DNA from: Thermocatellispora tengchongensis
Lineage (GTDB): Bacteria > Actinomycetota > Actinomycetes > Streptosporangiales > Streptosporangiaceae
Direction of reading: 5' to 3'
NCBI RefSeq assembly: GCF_014202315.1
Contig: NZ_JACHGN010000026.1
Coordinates: 1 to 64,000, forward strand
Length of the DNA: 64,000 nucleotides
Numbering within the stretch: position 1 is the first letter of the stretch; every line of letters begins with the position of its first letter. Shown here piece after piece: positions 43,960-52,294 of the stretch. The notes beneath the pieces are model-generated. The model was not told where the DNA came from and searched no databases. It saw only the letters and a list, made by a program, of their open reading frames with translations. The position numbers and the translations under genes were made by a program.

Positions 43960-44028
43960 GCTCAAGTAGTGTGCGCGCGTACACGCGTGCGGGCCGGACC
44001 ACATCGCAGCACGCGCCGGTGCCGGAGC
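43960..44028. repeat. 69-bp direct repeat, right copy
   Basis: Begins GCTCAAGTAGTG and ends GTGCCGGAGC; same orientation as the copy at 43469-43537. It starts just after the last 26-bp unit. Confidence 0.75.
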
Positions 44029-44645
44029 CCGGGGCCACTCCATGCGCCCAGGGCTGTGCTGGGCCGCGCTGCGCCACGTCCGTCGTGCCGCGCCGCCTCC
44101 CGTGGCGGCCCGCGCCTGGTCCGGCGCAGGACGATGCCGTGGCCAACTCGGCGCGGAACGGACGCGGGACAGCGCGCGGAACCCGGATAGGACACGCGAC
44201 GGCGCCGCACCGCGCCCCGGCGGCGGCCCGGGCGGCCCGCGCGGCGGGGGTGCCGGCCGGGTCGAAGGCGATTCCGGCGTCGTGCCGCGGCGCGCTGCGC
44301 CGCATCGTCCGGGCACGCAGCGGGTCCGCGGCACGCCACCGCCGCGTCCGCCTGCCCCATGGGGCGGCGTCGCGATGCCCGCCGCAGCGCCCGGCCCGCA
44401 GCGGTGTCGCGGTGTGGGCCGGGTGTGTCGCCGTTCCGGAGGAGGTGGCCGGATCGGTCGTGCCGGACTCGATGCAGACCACGGTTTGTCCCTGTCCGGG
44501 AGGAGGTGGCGGGAGGGCGTGGGGTTTCCGGAGGTTCTGGCATCCCGTCCCGGTTTGCGCTCCCCGGCGAGGGCGGGGGGTGGAGGGGCTTCGGGGTGGA
44601 GGGCCGGGGTGGGAGGATGGGCGGCGTGCGGGGTGGGAGGTGAGG

Positions 44646-45962
44646 ATGGCGCGGATTGTGTTCGTGGGCGTGGCGGATGTGGATCTGCTGCGCAGGGTCG
44701 TGTCGGACCTGGTGCTGGCTCCCTCGTTGCGGGGCGGGCTGGAGATCGTGCTGCACGATGAGGACCCGGGGCATCTCGCCACGGCGGAGGCGCTGGTCCG
44801 GGCGCTGGACGCCGAGGCGGGGGCGGGGGCGGGCATCCGTACGTGTGCGGTGCGGCGGCGGGCGTTGCTCGGGGCGGACTTCGTGGTCGGGCATCTCGAC
44901 GTGGGCGGGTTCGAGGCGACGTTGCGGGACTTCGAGATCCCGCACCGCTACGGGCTGCGGCAGACGATCGGCGACACGATCGGCATCGGGGGGATCTTCC
45001 GGGGGCTGCGCACCATCCCGGTGATGGTGGAGCTGGGCCGGGAGATGGCCGAGGTGTGCCCGTCCGCGTGGCTGCTGAGCTGCACCGACCCGATGGCGAT
45101 GACGGGCTGGGCGGTGTACGAGGCGACCGGGTTCGAGCGGTTCGCCGGGGTGTGCCACGCGGTGTGCGACACCCATGCCTATCTGGCCGACCTGGTGGGC
45201 CGGGGCCTGGACGAGATCGACTTCCTGACCGCGGGGCTGAACCACCAGTCGTTCGTGCTGCGGTTCGAGGCCGGTGGGCGGTCGCTGTACCCGGAGCTGG
45301 ACGCGGTGCTGGAGGCCGACCCCGAGCTTGAGCGGCACGTGCGGGTGGAGATGTACCGGCGGTTCGGCCACTTCCCCACCCAGTCCAGCGAGCACGCCGC
45401 CGAGTACGTCCCGTGGTTCATGCGGCACGCGGCCGAGACCGCGCGGCTGGGCGTGCCGGTGGAGGAGTACCTGCGCCGGGCGGGGCGGAGCCTGCACCAG
45501 TACGAGGAGACGCGGCGCGCCCTGTCGGCGGGCCGGCCGCTGCTGGTCCGCTGGCAGCACCAGGAGCCGGCCGCGGCGGCGATCCTGGCCATGCTCACCG
45601 GGCAGCCGAAGGAGGTCTACGTCAACGTGCCCAACCGCGGGCTGATCGGCAACCTGCCCGAGGGGTGCTGCGTGGAGGTGCCGGCGCTGGTCGACTCCGG
45701 CGGCGTCCATCCGCGGCCGGTGGGCGAGCTGCCGCCGCAGTGCGCGGCGCTCAACCGCACGTTCCTGAACGTCGTGGAGCTGACCGTGCGCGCGGTGCTC
45801 GACGGCGATCCGCGGCACGTGCACCACGCGGCGATGCTCGATCCGAACACCGCGGCCACGCTGCCGCTGCCCGCGATCGAGGCCTTGTGCGAGGAGATGA
45901 TCGAGGCCCACGGCGACCTGCTGCCCGAGGCGATCCGGCGTACGGCGGGCGCGCGGTCATGA
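44646..45962 (+). CDS. GH4-family protein with altered NAD and active-site motifs
   Basis: 438 residues, similar throughout to the second GH4 here and to MelA/AglA-type GH4 enzymes (RYGLRQTIGDTIGIGGIFRG). GH4 enzymes hydrolyse glycosides by an NAD- and metal-dependent redox mechanism. This copy keeps His171 in GVCHAV and N199-H200 in TAGLNHQSF. However, the N-terminal GAGS nucleotide loop is GVAD (residues 8-11), the conserved Asn of T-N-P is Asp148, and CHS is CHA. ATG at 44646 follows GGAGGTGAGG. The gene overlaps deoR as ATGA. It may be inactive, a regulatory partner, or use another mechanism. Confidence 0.82.
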   Translation: MARIVFVGVADVDLLRRVVSDLVLAPSLRGGLEIVLHDEDPGHLATAEALVRALDAEAGAGAGIRTCAVRRRALLGADFVVGHLDVGGFEATLRDFEIPHRYGLRQTIGDTIGIGGIFRGLRTIPVMVELGREMAEVCPSAWLLSCTDPMAMTGWAVYEATGFERFAGVCHAVCDTHAYLADLVGRGLDEIDFLTAGLNHQSFVLRFEAGGRSLYPELDAVLEADPELERHVRVEMYRRFGHFPTQSSEHAAEYVPWFMRHAAETARLGVPVEEYLRRAGRSLHQYEETRRALSAGRPLLVRWQHQEPAAAAILAMLTGQPKEVYVNVPNRGLIGNLPEGCCVEVPALVDSGGVHPRPVGELPPQCAALNRTFLNVVELTVRAVLDGDPRHVHHAAMLDPNTAATLPLPAIEALCEEMIEAHGDLLPEAIRRTAGARS

Positions 45963-46750
45963 CCGAGTCGATGCCGACCGAGGTCCGCCGGGAGCGGATG
46001 CTCGGCATGCTGATGGAGCAGGAGTTCGCCCGGGTCGCCGAGCTGGCCGAGGCGTTCGGGGTGTCCAGCGTGACCGTGCGGGCCGACCTGGACGCGCTGG
46101 AGGAGCAGGGCCGCATCCGGCGGGTGCGCGGCGGCGCGGTGGTCGCCGGGCCGGCCCCGCGCACCGAGCCGTCGTTCGAGCTGTCGCTGGGCACGGCGGC
46201 GGTGGAGAAGGCGCTGATCGCCAAGGCGGCGGCGCGGCTGGTCGGCTCGGGCGAGAGCGTGATGATGGGGGCGGGCACCACGACCGCGTACGTGGCCAGG
46301 GAGCTGGTGGCGCGGGCCGACCTGACCGAGGTCACCGTGTTCACCAACGGGCTGCGCACGGCACTGGAGCTGGAGCCGGCGCTGCCCCGCTTCGCCGTGG
46401 TGGTGACCGGGGGGAGCCTGCGCCGCCAGCAGCACTCCCTGGTCGATCCGCTCGGCGGGAAGATCATCGAGGGCATCCGGGTGGACACCGTCTTCCTCGG
46501 CTGCGGCGGCGTGCATCCCGACGCCGGGATCAGCAACGTGAACCTGCCCGACGCCGAGATGAAGCAGCGGATGCTGCGCGCGGCCACCCGGCGCATCGTG
46601 GTCGCCGACTCCTCCAAGCTGGGCGTCACCTGCATGGCGCCGATCTGCCCCCTGTCCGAGATCGACCTGCTCATCACCGGCGAGGCGGCCGATCCCGGGC
46701 TGGTCGCGGTGCTGCGCGACCGGGGGCTGAAGGTGGAGCTGGCTAGCTGA
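45959..46750 (+). CDS. DeoR-family sugar-phosphate-responsive repressor
   Basis: A 263-residue DeoR protein. The HTH is RRERMLGMLMEQEFARVAEL then FGVSSVTVRADLDALEEQGR, with the R-x-x-G-GA linker RVRGGAV. The C-terminal DeoRC sensor has MMGAGTTTAYVARELV and CGGVHPDAGISN. DeoR proteins respond to sugar phosphates. ATG overlaps the first GH4 stop, and its stop overlaps the convergent second GH4 gene by eight bases. It is the best candidate for binding the TTATCGAARG boxes. Confidence 0.92.
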   Translation: MTESMPTEVRRERMLGMLMEQEFARVAELAEAFGVSSVTVRADLDALEEQGRIRRVRGGAVVAGPAPRTEPSFELSLGTAAVEKALIAKAAARLVGSGESVMMGAGTTTAYVARELVARADLTEVTVFTNGLRTALELEPALPRFAVVVTGGSLRRQQHSLVDPLGGKIIEGIRVDTVFLGCGGVHPDAGISNVNLPDAEMKQRMLRAATRRIVVADSSKLGVTCMAPICPLSEIDLLITGEAADPGLVAVLRDRGLKVELAS

Positions 46751-48047
46751 CCAGGGTCGTGCGCAGCGCCTCGGGGAGCAGGTCGCCGTGGGCGCGGGTC
46801 AGGTCGTCGCACATGCGCCAGATGTCGTCCAGCGAGAGCGTCGCCGAGGCGTTGGGGTCGATCATGACGGCGTGGCGCACGTGCTCGGGGCGGCCCTCGC
46901 GGGCGGCGCGCACGGTCAGCTCGTTGACGCTGACGTAGGTGCGGTTGAGCGCGGCGCACTGCGGCGGCAGCTCGCCGATCCGGGTGGGGCGCACCCCGCT
47001 CGCGTCCACGGCGCACGGCACCTCGACGACGCAGCCGGGGAGCAGGTTGGCGATCAGGCCGTCGTTGACGACGTTGCCGTAGACCACCCGCGGCTCGCCG
47101 GTGACGACGCTGTGGATGATCTGCGGGGCGTACTCGCCGGTGCCCTCGACCGGCAGCTCGGCGCCGTGGCGCACGGCGTCGCGGGTGCGCTTGTACTCGC
47201 GGGTGTTCTCCTCGCTGATCCGCACGTACTCGCCGACGGGGATGCGCAGCCGGTCGATCTCGGCGTCGTGGCGCAGCAGCCAGGGCAGGTACTCCGCCGA
47301 GTGCTCGCTGGTCTCGGTCGGGTAGTGGCCCAGCCGCCGGTACATCTCCACCCGCACCCGGCGCCGCAGCTCGGGGTCGGCCTCGACGGCGGCGTCAAGG
47401 CGGCGGTAGAGGTCCTCGCCGTCGCGCTCGAAGCGCAGCACCCACGCCTGGTGGTTGACGCCCGCGGCCAGGTAGCCGACCTCCTCGTACGGCACCCGCA
47501 CCAGGTCGCAGAGCCCGCGCATGGTCCAGTACACCGAGTGGCACAGCCCGACGACGTTGGCCACCTTGCCGCTGAGGTACCAGACGTTCATGGCCATCGG
47601 GTTGGTGTAGTTCAGCAGCAGCGCGCCGGGGCAGACCGCGGCCATGTCGGCGGCGATGGCGTCCAGGACGGGGAAGGTGCGCAGGGCGCGGAAGACGCCG
47701 CCCGCGCCGATGGTGTCGGCGATGGTCTGCCGCAGGCCGTAGCGCGCGGGGATCTCGAAGTCGGCGACGGTCGCCTCGTGCCCGCCGACCTGGATCATGT
47801 TGATGACGAAGTCCGCGCCGTCGAGGGCGGCCCTGCGGTCACCGGTGGCGGTGATCCGCGGCGTGGCGCCCCGCGCGGCGGCGATGCGGTGCGCGACCGC
47901 CTCGGCGACCTGGAGCCGCTCGGGGTCGATGTCGTGCAGCGCGATCACGGCCTGGCGCAGCTCGGGGTAGGCCAGCAGGTCGGCGAGCAGGCCGTGGGTG
48001 AACACGACGCTGCCCGCGCCGATGAAAACGATCTTCGGGTTTCTCAT
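46743..48047 (-). CDS. GH4-family glycosidase (MelA/AglA-like), canonical motifs
   Basis: 434 residues with the canonical GH4 set: IVFIGAGSVVFTHGLLADLL (NAD loop, GAGS at 10-13), NYTNPMAMNVW, GLCHSVYWT and AAGVNHQAW. RYGLRQTIADTIGAGGVFRA puts it near alpha-galactosidase/glucuronidase-type GH4 enzymes. It should bind NAD and a divalent metal and cleave an imported glycoside or glycoside phosphate. ATG at 48047 overlaps the kinase stop as ATGA. Confidence 0.9.
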   Translation of the reverse strand: MRNPKIVFIGAGSVVFTHGLLADLLAYPELRQAVIALHDIDPERLQVAEAVAHRIAAARGATPRITATGDRRAALDGADFVINMIQVGGHEATVADFEIPARYGLRQTIADTIGAGGVFRALRTFPVLDAIAADMAAVCPGALLLNYTNPMAMNVWYLSGKVANVVGLCHSVYWTMRGLCDLVRVPYEEVGYLAAGVNHQAWVLRFERDGEDLYRRLDAAVEADPELRRRVRVEMYRRLGHYPTETSEHSAEYLPWLLRHDAEIDRLRIPVGEYVRISEENTREYKRTRDAVRHGAELPVEGTGEYAPQIIHSVVTGEPRVVYGNVVNDGLIANLLPGCVVEVPCAVDASGVRPTRIGELPPQCAALNRTYVSVNELTVRAAREGRPEHVRHAVMIDPNASATLSLDDIWRMCDDLTRAHGDLLPEALRTTLVS

Positions 48048-48970
48048 GACGAGAGGGCTTCCTCCCAGGTGGGCTGTGCCGCGGTGCCGCCGGCGGCGCG
48101 GGTGGACAGGGTGCCGCAGGCCACGGCGACCTCCAGGCAGCGGCGCAGGGGCAGGCCGCGCAGGCGGGCGGCCAGCAGGCCGGCGTTGAAGGAGTCGCCG
48201 GCGCCGACCGCGTCGGCGAACTCCGTGGCGGCCGGGGCCGGGACCGCGACCGGGTCGCCGTCGAGCGACAGGGCGCCGTCGCGGCCTCGTTTGACCACGG
48301 CCGTGACGCCCCGCGCGGCCAGGTCGCGCAGCGCGGCCTCCAGATCGCCGTCCGCACGGCCGGCTATCGCCAGGGCCTCGCGGTCGTTGGGCAGCAGCAG
48401 GTCGGTCACGGGCAGGACCTCCTCCAGGCCCCGCCATCGGCCGGCCGGGTCGTCGTTGGTGTCCAGCGAGGTCGTACGCCCCGCCGCCCGCGCCGCCCGG
48501 AACAGGCCCGGCAGTCCCGCGGCCAGCTTGGGCTGGAGGTAGAAGGAGGAGACGTGCACGTGGCGCGAGCCGCGCAGCAGCTCGGGCGGCACGTCGGCGG
48601 GGTCGAGGCGGTCCAGCGCGCCGGGCGCGGTGAGGATGGCCCGGTCGGGGCCGTCGGCGAGCACCACGGTGATCGCCGTGGGGGCGCCGGGGTCGGGCAC
48701 GCAGGCGGAGACGTCCACCCCGCGCCGCGCGAGGGCGTCGAGCACGAACCGCCCGGCCGCGTCGTCGCCCACCCGCCCGGCGAACGCGGTGCGCAGCCCG
48801 AGCCGGGCCGCCCCGGCCGCGGTGATCGCCCCGGAGCCGCCGAGCACCAGGTGCCCGGCCTCCACCAGTTCCTCGCGCTGGCCGAAGGCCGGGCGCCTCG
48901 GCGCGCCGGAGAGGATCACATCCGGGTTCGCGTCGCCGACGACGAGCAGGTCGAAGTCTGAAGTCGCCAT
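48044..48970 (-). CDS. PfkB-family sugar kinase
   Basis: A 308-residue ribokinase-fold kinase: VVGDANPDVILSGAP at the start, LGGSGAITAAGAARLGL, and active site FADAVGAGDSFNAGL with the catalytic Asp. It probably phosphorylates the sugar released from the imported glycoside. ATG at 48970 is chosen; a GTG at 48991 falls within an operator box. The gene leads the minus-strand pair with the second GH4 and is divergent from the ABC transporter. Confidence 0.9.
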   Translation of the reverse strand: MATSDFDLLVVGDANPDVILSGAPRRPAFGQREELVEAGHLVLGGSGAITAAGAARLGLRTAFAGRVGDDAAGRFVLDALARRGVDVSACVPDPGAPTAITVVLADGPDRAILTAPGALDRLDPADVPPELLRGSRHVHVSSFYLQPKLAAGLPGLFRAARAAGRTTSLDTNDDPAGRWRGLEEVLPVTDLLLPNDREALAIAGRADGDLEAALRDLAARGVTAVVKRGRDGALSLDGDPVAVPAPAATEFADAVGAGDSFNAGLLAARLRGLPLRRCLEVAVACGTLSTRAAGGTAAQPTWEEALSS

Positions 48971-48983
48971 GGCCCCGAACGCT

Positions 48984-49080
48984 CCCAGCACCTTCGATAA
49001 CTTGTCAAGTCTTGCGCATGTGCGGGGACAGCGCGGTGAATGCCGGGATTATCGAAGGTATTGACAAGGTATCGAAAGCA
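48984..49080. promoter_or_regulatory. Divergent promoter with three TTATCGAARG boxes
   Basis: Boxes: CCTTCGATAA (48991-49000, reverse), TTATCGAAGG (49049-49058) and GTATCGAAAG (49069-49078). Between the last two lies TTGACA (49061-49066), a likely -35 for the transporter. A fourth matching box lies at 43266-43276. They probably bind the DeoR protein. Confidence 0.7.
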
Positions 49081-49151
49081 GCCATCATGGACTGCAACAT
49101 CCCGCCCCACCGGCTCACCCGGTGCCCAGGAGGTCTGGAGATGCCGCGACG

Positions 49152-50072
49152 ATGACGGCCATGACGCTTGCGAAATCGGCGACCCGTGCCCGTGCCCGGC
49201 GGCGCGGGCACGGCGACGGCAGGACGGCGCTGGGGTTCCTCGCGCCGGTCTTCCTGGGGTTCGCCGTGTTCTACCTGTATCCGGCGGTACGCGGCGCGTG
49301 GTACTCCCTGACCGACTGGAACCTGCTGTCCGAGCCCCGGTTCGTCGGCCTGGACAACTACGCGACGCTGGTCGGCGACCCGCTGTTCTGGAACTCGCTG
49401 AAGGTCACCGCGTACTACGTGGTGCTCACCGTCGGCATGCAGATCCTCGGCGGGCTGCTGCTGGCCGCGCTGCTGCACCGCCTGACCCGCTCGCTGGTGC
49501 TGCGCTCGCTGCTGCTGGTGCCGTGGCTGGTGCCCAGCGTGACCACGGCCCTGCTGTGGATGTGGCTGCTCGACGCCAACCTCGGCTTCTTCAACCACCT
49601 GCTGACCGCCGCCGGCCTGGACAACCAGGGCTTCCTCACCTCGCCGGACCTGGCCCTGCCCAGCGTGGCCACGATCAACGCCTGGAGCGGCACCGGCTAC
49701 ACCGCGCTGCTGCTGTACGCCGGGATGCTGCTGGTCCCGCCGCAGATCTACGAGGCGGCGGCGATCGACGGCACCGGCGAGGTGCGCACGTTCTTGTCGG
49801 TCACGCTGCCGCTGATCCGCCCGATCCTGGCCTTCGCGCTGGTGGTGTCGCTGATCTCCTCCTTCCAGCTCTTCGACACCGTGGCGGTCACCACCAAGGG
49901 CGGGCCGGTCAACGCCACCCGGGTCATCTACTTCTACATCTACGAGCAGGCGTTCACCCACTTCAAGATGGGCTACGCCTCGGCGCTGGCGCTGAGCCTG
50001 GTGCTCGTCCTCGGCGCGCTCACCTTCGTCCAGATGCGCCTGCTGCGCGCCTCCACCTCGGACCTGACATGA
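49152..50072 (+). CDS. Sugar ABC permease, MalF/UgpA-like
   Basis: A 306-residue permease with six TM segments: LGFLAPVFLGFAVFYLYPAV at the start and the EAA loop YEAAAIDGTGEVRTFLSVTL. It forms the channel with the next permease. ATG at 49152 is the best start (GGAG 11 bases upstream); a GTG at 49122 would extend it. It is the first gene of the transporter operon, without an ATPase; a shared MsiK-type ATPase elsewhere is expected. Confidence 0.92.
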   Translation: MTAMTLAKSATRARARRRGHGDGRTALGFLAPVFLGFAVFYLYPAVRGAWYSLTDWNLLSEPRFVGLDNYATLVGDPLFWNSLKVTAYYVVLTVGMQILGGLLLAALLHRLTRSLVLRSLLLVPWLVPSVTTALLWMWLLDANLGFFNHLLTAAGLDNQGFLTSPDLALPSVATINAWSGTGYTALLLYAGMLLVPPQIYEAAAIDGTGEVRTFLSVTLPLIRPILAFALVVSLISSFQLFDTVAVTTKGGPVNATRVIYFYIYEQAFTHFKMGYASALALSLVLVLGALTFVQMRLLRASTSDLT

Positions 50073-50959
50073 GCAGAAACACCCGGCCCTCGATCGGCCG
50101 CGTGGTGGCGTGGGCCTGCCTGATCGCCGCCGTCGTCATCTCCCTGTTCCCGCTGTACTGGATGCTGCGCACCGCGATCACGCCGGGGCGCGAGCTGGCC
50201 GCCGACAACGCCGGACTGCTGCCCGACAACCCCACCCTGATCAACTTCGAGCGGGTGCTCGGCCTGGTCGGCAGGGAGGAGGCCCGCGCGGCCGGGGGCT
50301 CCGGGGCCGAGCTGGACTTCTTCCTCTACCTGCGCAACTCGGTCGTGTACACCGGCCTGATCACCGTCGTGCAGACCCTGCTGTGCGCGATGGGCGGCTA
50401 CGCCTTCGCCCGGCTGCGCTTCCGGGGCCGCGACGCGCTGTTCGGCCTGTTCGTGGCCGCGCTGATGGTGCCCCCGATCTTCACGCTGCTGCCCAACTTC
50501 GTGCTGGTCAAGGAGCTGGGCTGGCTGAACACCTATCAGGGGCTGGTCGCGCCCAGCCTGCTGATGACGCCGTTCGCGGTGTTCTTCCTGCGCCAGTTCT
50601 TCCTGGGCATCCCGCGCGAGGTCGAGCAGGCGGCGCTCATCGACGGCGCCGGCCGCTGGACGATCTTCTGGCGGGTCGTGCTGCCCATGACCAAGGGCCC
50701 GCTGCTCACCCTGGCCCTGACCACCGCGGTGTGGACCTGGAACGACTACCTGTGGCCGCTGCTGGTGGCGCCGGGCGAGGAGACCCGGGTGCTCACCGCG
50801 GCCCTGGGCATCTTCCTGCGCCAGTCGCCGAACACCTCCCCCGACTGGACCGGCCTGATGGCGGGCTCGGCGCTGTCGGTCGTCCCGGTCCTGCTGCTGG
50901 TGGTCTTCTTCGGCCGCCGGCTCGTGGACTCGATCCAGTTCTCCGGCATGAAGGGATAA
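50069..50959 (+). CDS. Sugar ABC permease, MalG/UgpE-like
   Basis: A 296-residue permease: LFPLYWMLRTAITPG at the start, RLRFRGRDALFGLFVAALM, and EAA loop EQAALIDGAGRWTIFWRVVL. C-terminal GMKG is typical of MalG proteins. ATG overlaps the previous stop as ATGA. Confidence 0.93.
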   Translation: MSRNTRPSIGRVVAWACLIAAVVISLFPLYWMLRTAITPGRELAADNAGLLPDNPTLINFERVLGLVGREEARAAGGSGAELDFFLYLRNSVVYTGLITVVQTLLCAMGGYAFARLRFRGRDALFGLFVAALMVPPIFTLLPNFVLVKELGWLNTYQGLVAPSLLMTPFAVFFLRQFFLGIPREVEQAALIDGAGRWTIFWRVVLPMTKGPLLTLALTTAVWTWNDYLWPLLVAPGEETRVLTAALGIFLRQSPNTSPDWTGLMAGSALSVVPVLLLVVFFGRRLVDSIQFSGMKG

Positions 50960-52282
50960 ATGATGAAAAAGGCGTTCATGGCGGCGACTGCCGTGCTTCT
51001 TACGGCCTCCTGCGGGGGCGGCGGCGCCGGCGACGGCTCGGTCACGCTGACCTACTCGCTCTGGGACGACGCGCAGCAGGGGGCGTACCAGCAGTGCGCC
51101 GACGCCTTCCAGAAGGCCAACCCGGGCATCCGCATCAAGATCGACCAGCACGCCTGGGACGAGTACTGGCAGAACCTCACCACGCGGATGGTCTCCGGCG
51201 ACGCCCCCGACGTGATCACGATGCAGGCGTCGTACTACCCGCAGTTCGTCAAGAACGGCCAGCTCCTGGACATCCAGCCCATGGTCCAGGCCGAGAAGGT
51301 GGACCTGTCGCAGTACTGGCCGGGCCTGGCCGAGTTGTGGGTCAAGGACGGCAAGCGCTACGGCCTGCCCAAGGACTGGGACACCATCGCCATCGTCTAC
51401 AACGTGGACCTGGTCAAGAAGGCCGGTGTGGACCTCAGCGACCTGACCTGGAACCCGCGCGACGGCGGCAGCTTCGAAAAGGCCCTGGCCAGGCTGACCG
51501 TGGACACCGAGGGCAGGCGCGGCGACGAGCCCGGCTTCGACAAGGACAACGTGGCCGTGCGCGGCATCGTGCCCGAGCTGAACGACGGCTCGCAGGGCCA
51601 GAACGGCTGGGGCGACCTGGCGGTCTCCAACGGCTTCACCTTCATCGACAAGAACCCGTTCGGCACCAGGTACTTCTACGACGACCCGCGGCTGGCCGAG
51701 ACCGTGACCTGGTTCAAGAGCCTGTCCGACAAGGGGTACGCCACCCCGTACGACAAGAACAGCTCGCTCGGCCCCGACGCGGTGCTGAACTCCGGCAAGG
51801 CCGCGCTCGGCATCACCGGGTCGTGGATGATCAAGACGTACCTGGACTCGACCGAGCAGAAGTTCGCCTTCGCGCCGCTGCCCAAGGGGCCGCAGGGCCG
51901 CAAGTCCGCCTTCAACGGCCTGGCCGATGTGATCTACTCCGGCACCGAGCACAAGGACGCCGCCTGGAAGTGGGTGAAGTTCCTCGGCTCGGCCGAGTGT
52001 CAGAACATCGTCGCCGACAGCGCCGTGGTCTTCCCGGCCATCACCTCCGCCACCGAGCGCGCCCTGGCCGCACACGAGGCGGCCGGGCGCGACGTGCGGC
52101 TCTTCGTGGACCAGGCCAAGGACCCCGAGGGCACCTTCCTGCTGCCGGTGAGCGACCACGGCGACGAGATCAACCAGATCGTGGGCACCGCCATGGAGGA
52201 GGTCTGGCTCGGCCAGAAGGACGCCACCTCCGCGCTCACCGCGGCGAACCGGCAGGTCAACGCCCTGTTCGCCGGCGAGTGA
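50960..52282 (+). CDS. Sugar ABC solute-binding lipoprotein
   Basis: A 440-residue family-1 binding protein. The signal is short: KKAFMAATAVLLTASC with the lipobox Cys near 16. The mature part begins VTLTYSLWDDAQQGAYQQCA and includes WKWVKFLGSAECQNIVADSA, the family pattern. It is the last gene of the operon, starting directly at the previous TAA. It captures the oligosaccharide or glycoside processed by the GH4 enzymes. Confidence 0.92.
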   Translation: MMKKAFMAATAVLLTASCGGGGAGDGSVTLTYSLWDDAQQGAYQQCADAFQKANPGIRIKIDQHAWDEYWQNLTTRMVSGDAPDVITMQASYYPQFVKNGQLLDIQPMVQAEKVDLSQYWPGLAELWVKDGKRYGLPKDWDTIAIVYNVDLVKKAGVDLSDLTWNPRDGGSFEKALARLTVDTEGRRGDEPGFDKDNVAVRGIVPELNDGSQGQNGWGDLAVSNGFTFIDKNPFGTRYFYDDPRLAETVTWFKSLSDKGYATPYDKNSSLGPDAVLNSGKAALGITGSWMIKTYLDSTEQKFAFAPLPKGPQGRKSAFNGLADVIYSGTEHKDAAWKWVKFLGSAECQNIVADSAVVFPAITSATERALAAHEAAGRDVRLFVDQAKDPEGTFLLPVSDHGDEINQIVGTAMEEVWLGQKDATSALTAANRQVNALFAGE

Positions 52283-52294
52283 GCGCCCCGCGGG

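Larger units (their letters stand above)
43321..44639. other. Long gene-free segment with repeats
   Basis: No gene with convincing codon pattern or start was found between the SIS promoter and the first GH4 gene; the long frames here come from repeat sequence. It holds a 26-bp tandem array (43729-43945), older degenerate units before it (43666-43728), and a 69-bp direct repeat pair flanking the array. The last stretch (44400-44640) is G-rich and probably includes the GH4 promoter. Confidence 0.6.

Noticed and set aside
43300-44640. Coding genes suggested by long frames (Gly/Arg/Ala-Gly-Pro repeats)
   Set aside because: The frames arise from the 26-bp repeats and high GC; no start with ribosome site or known domain supports them.
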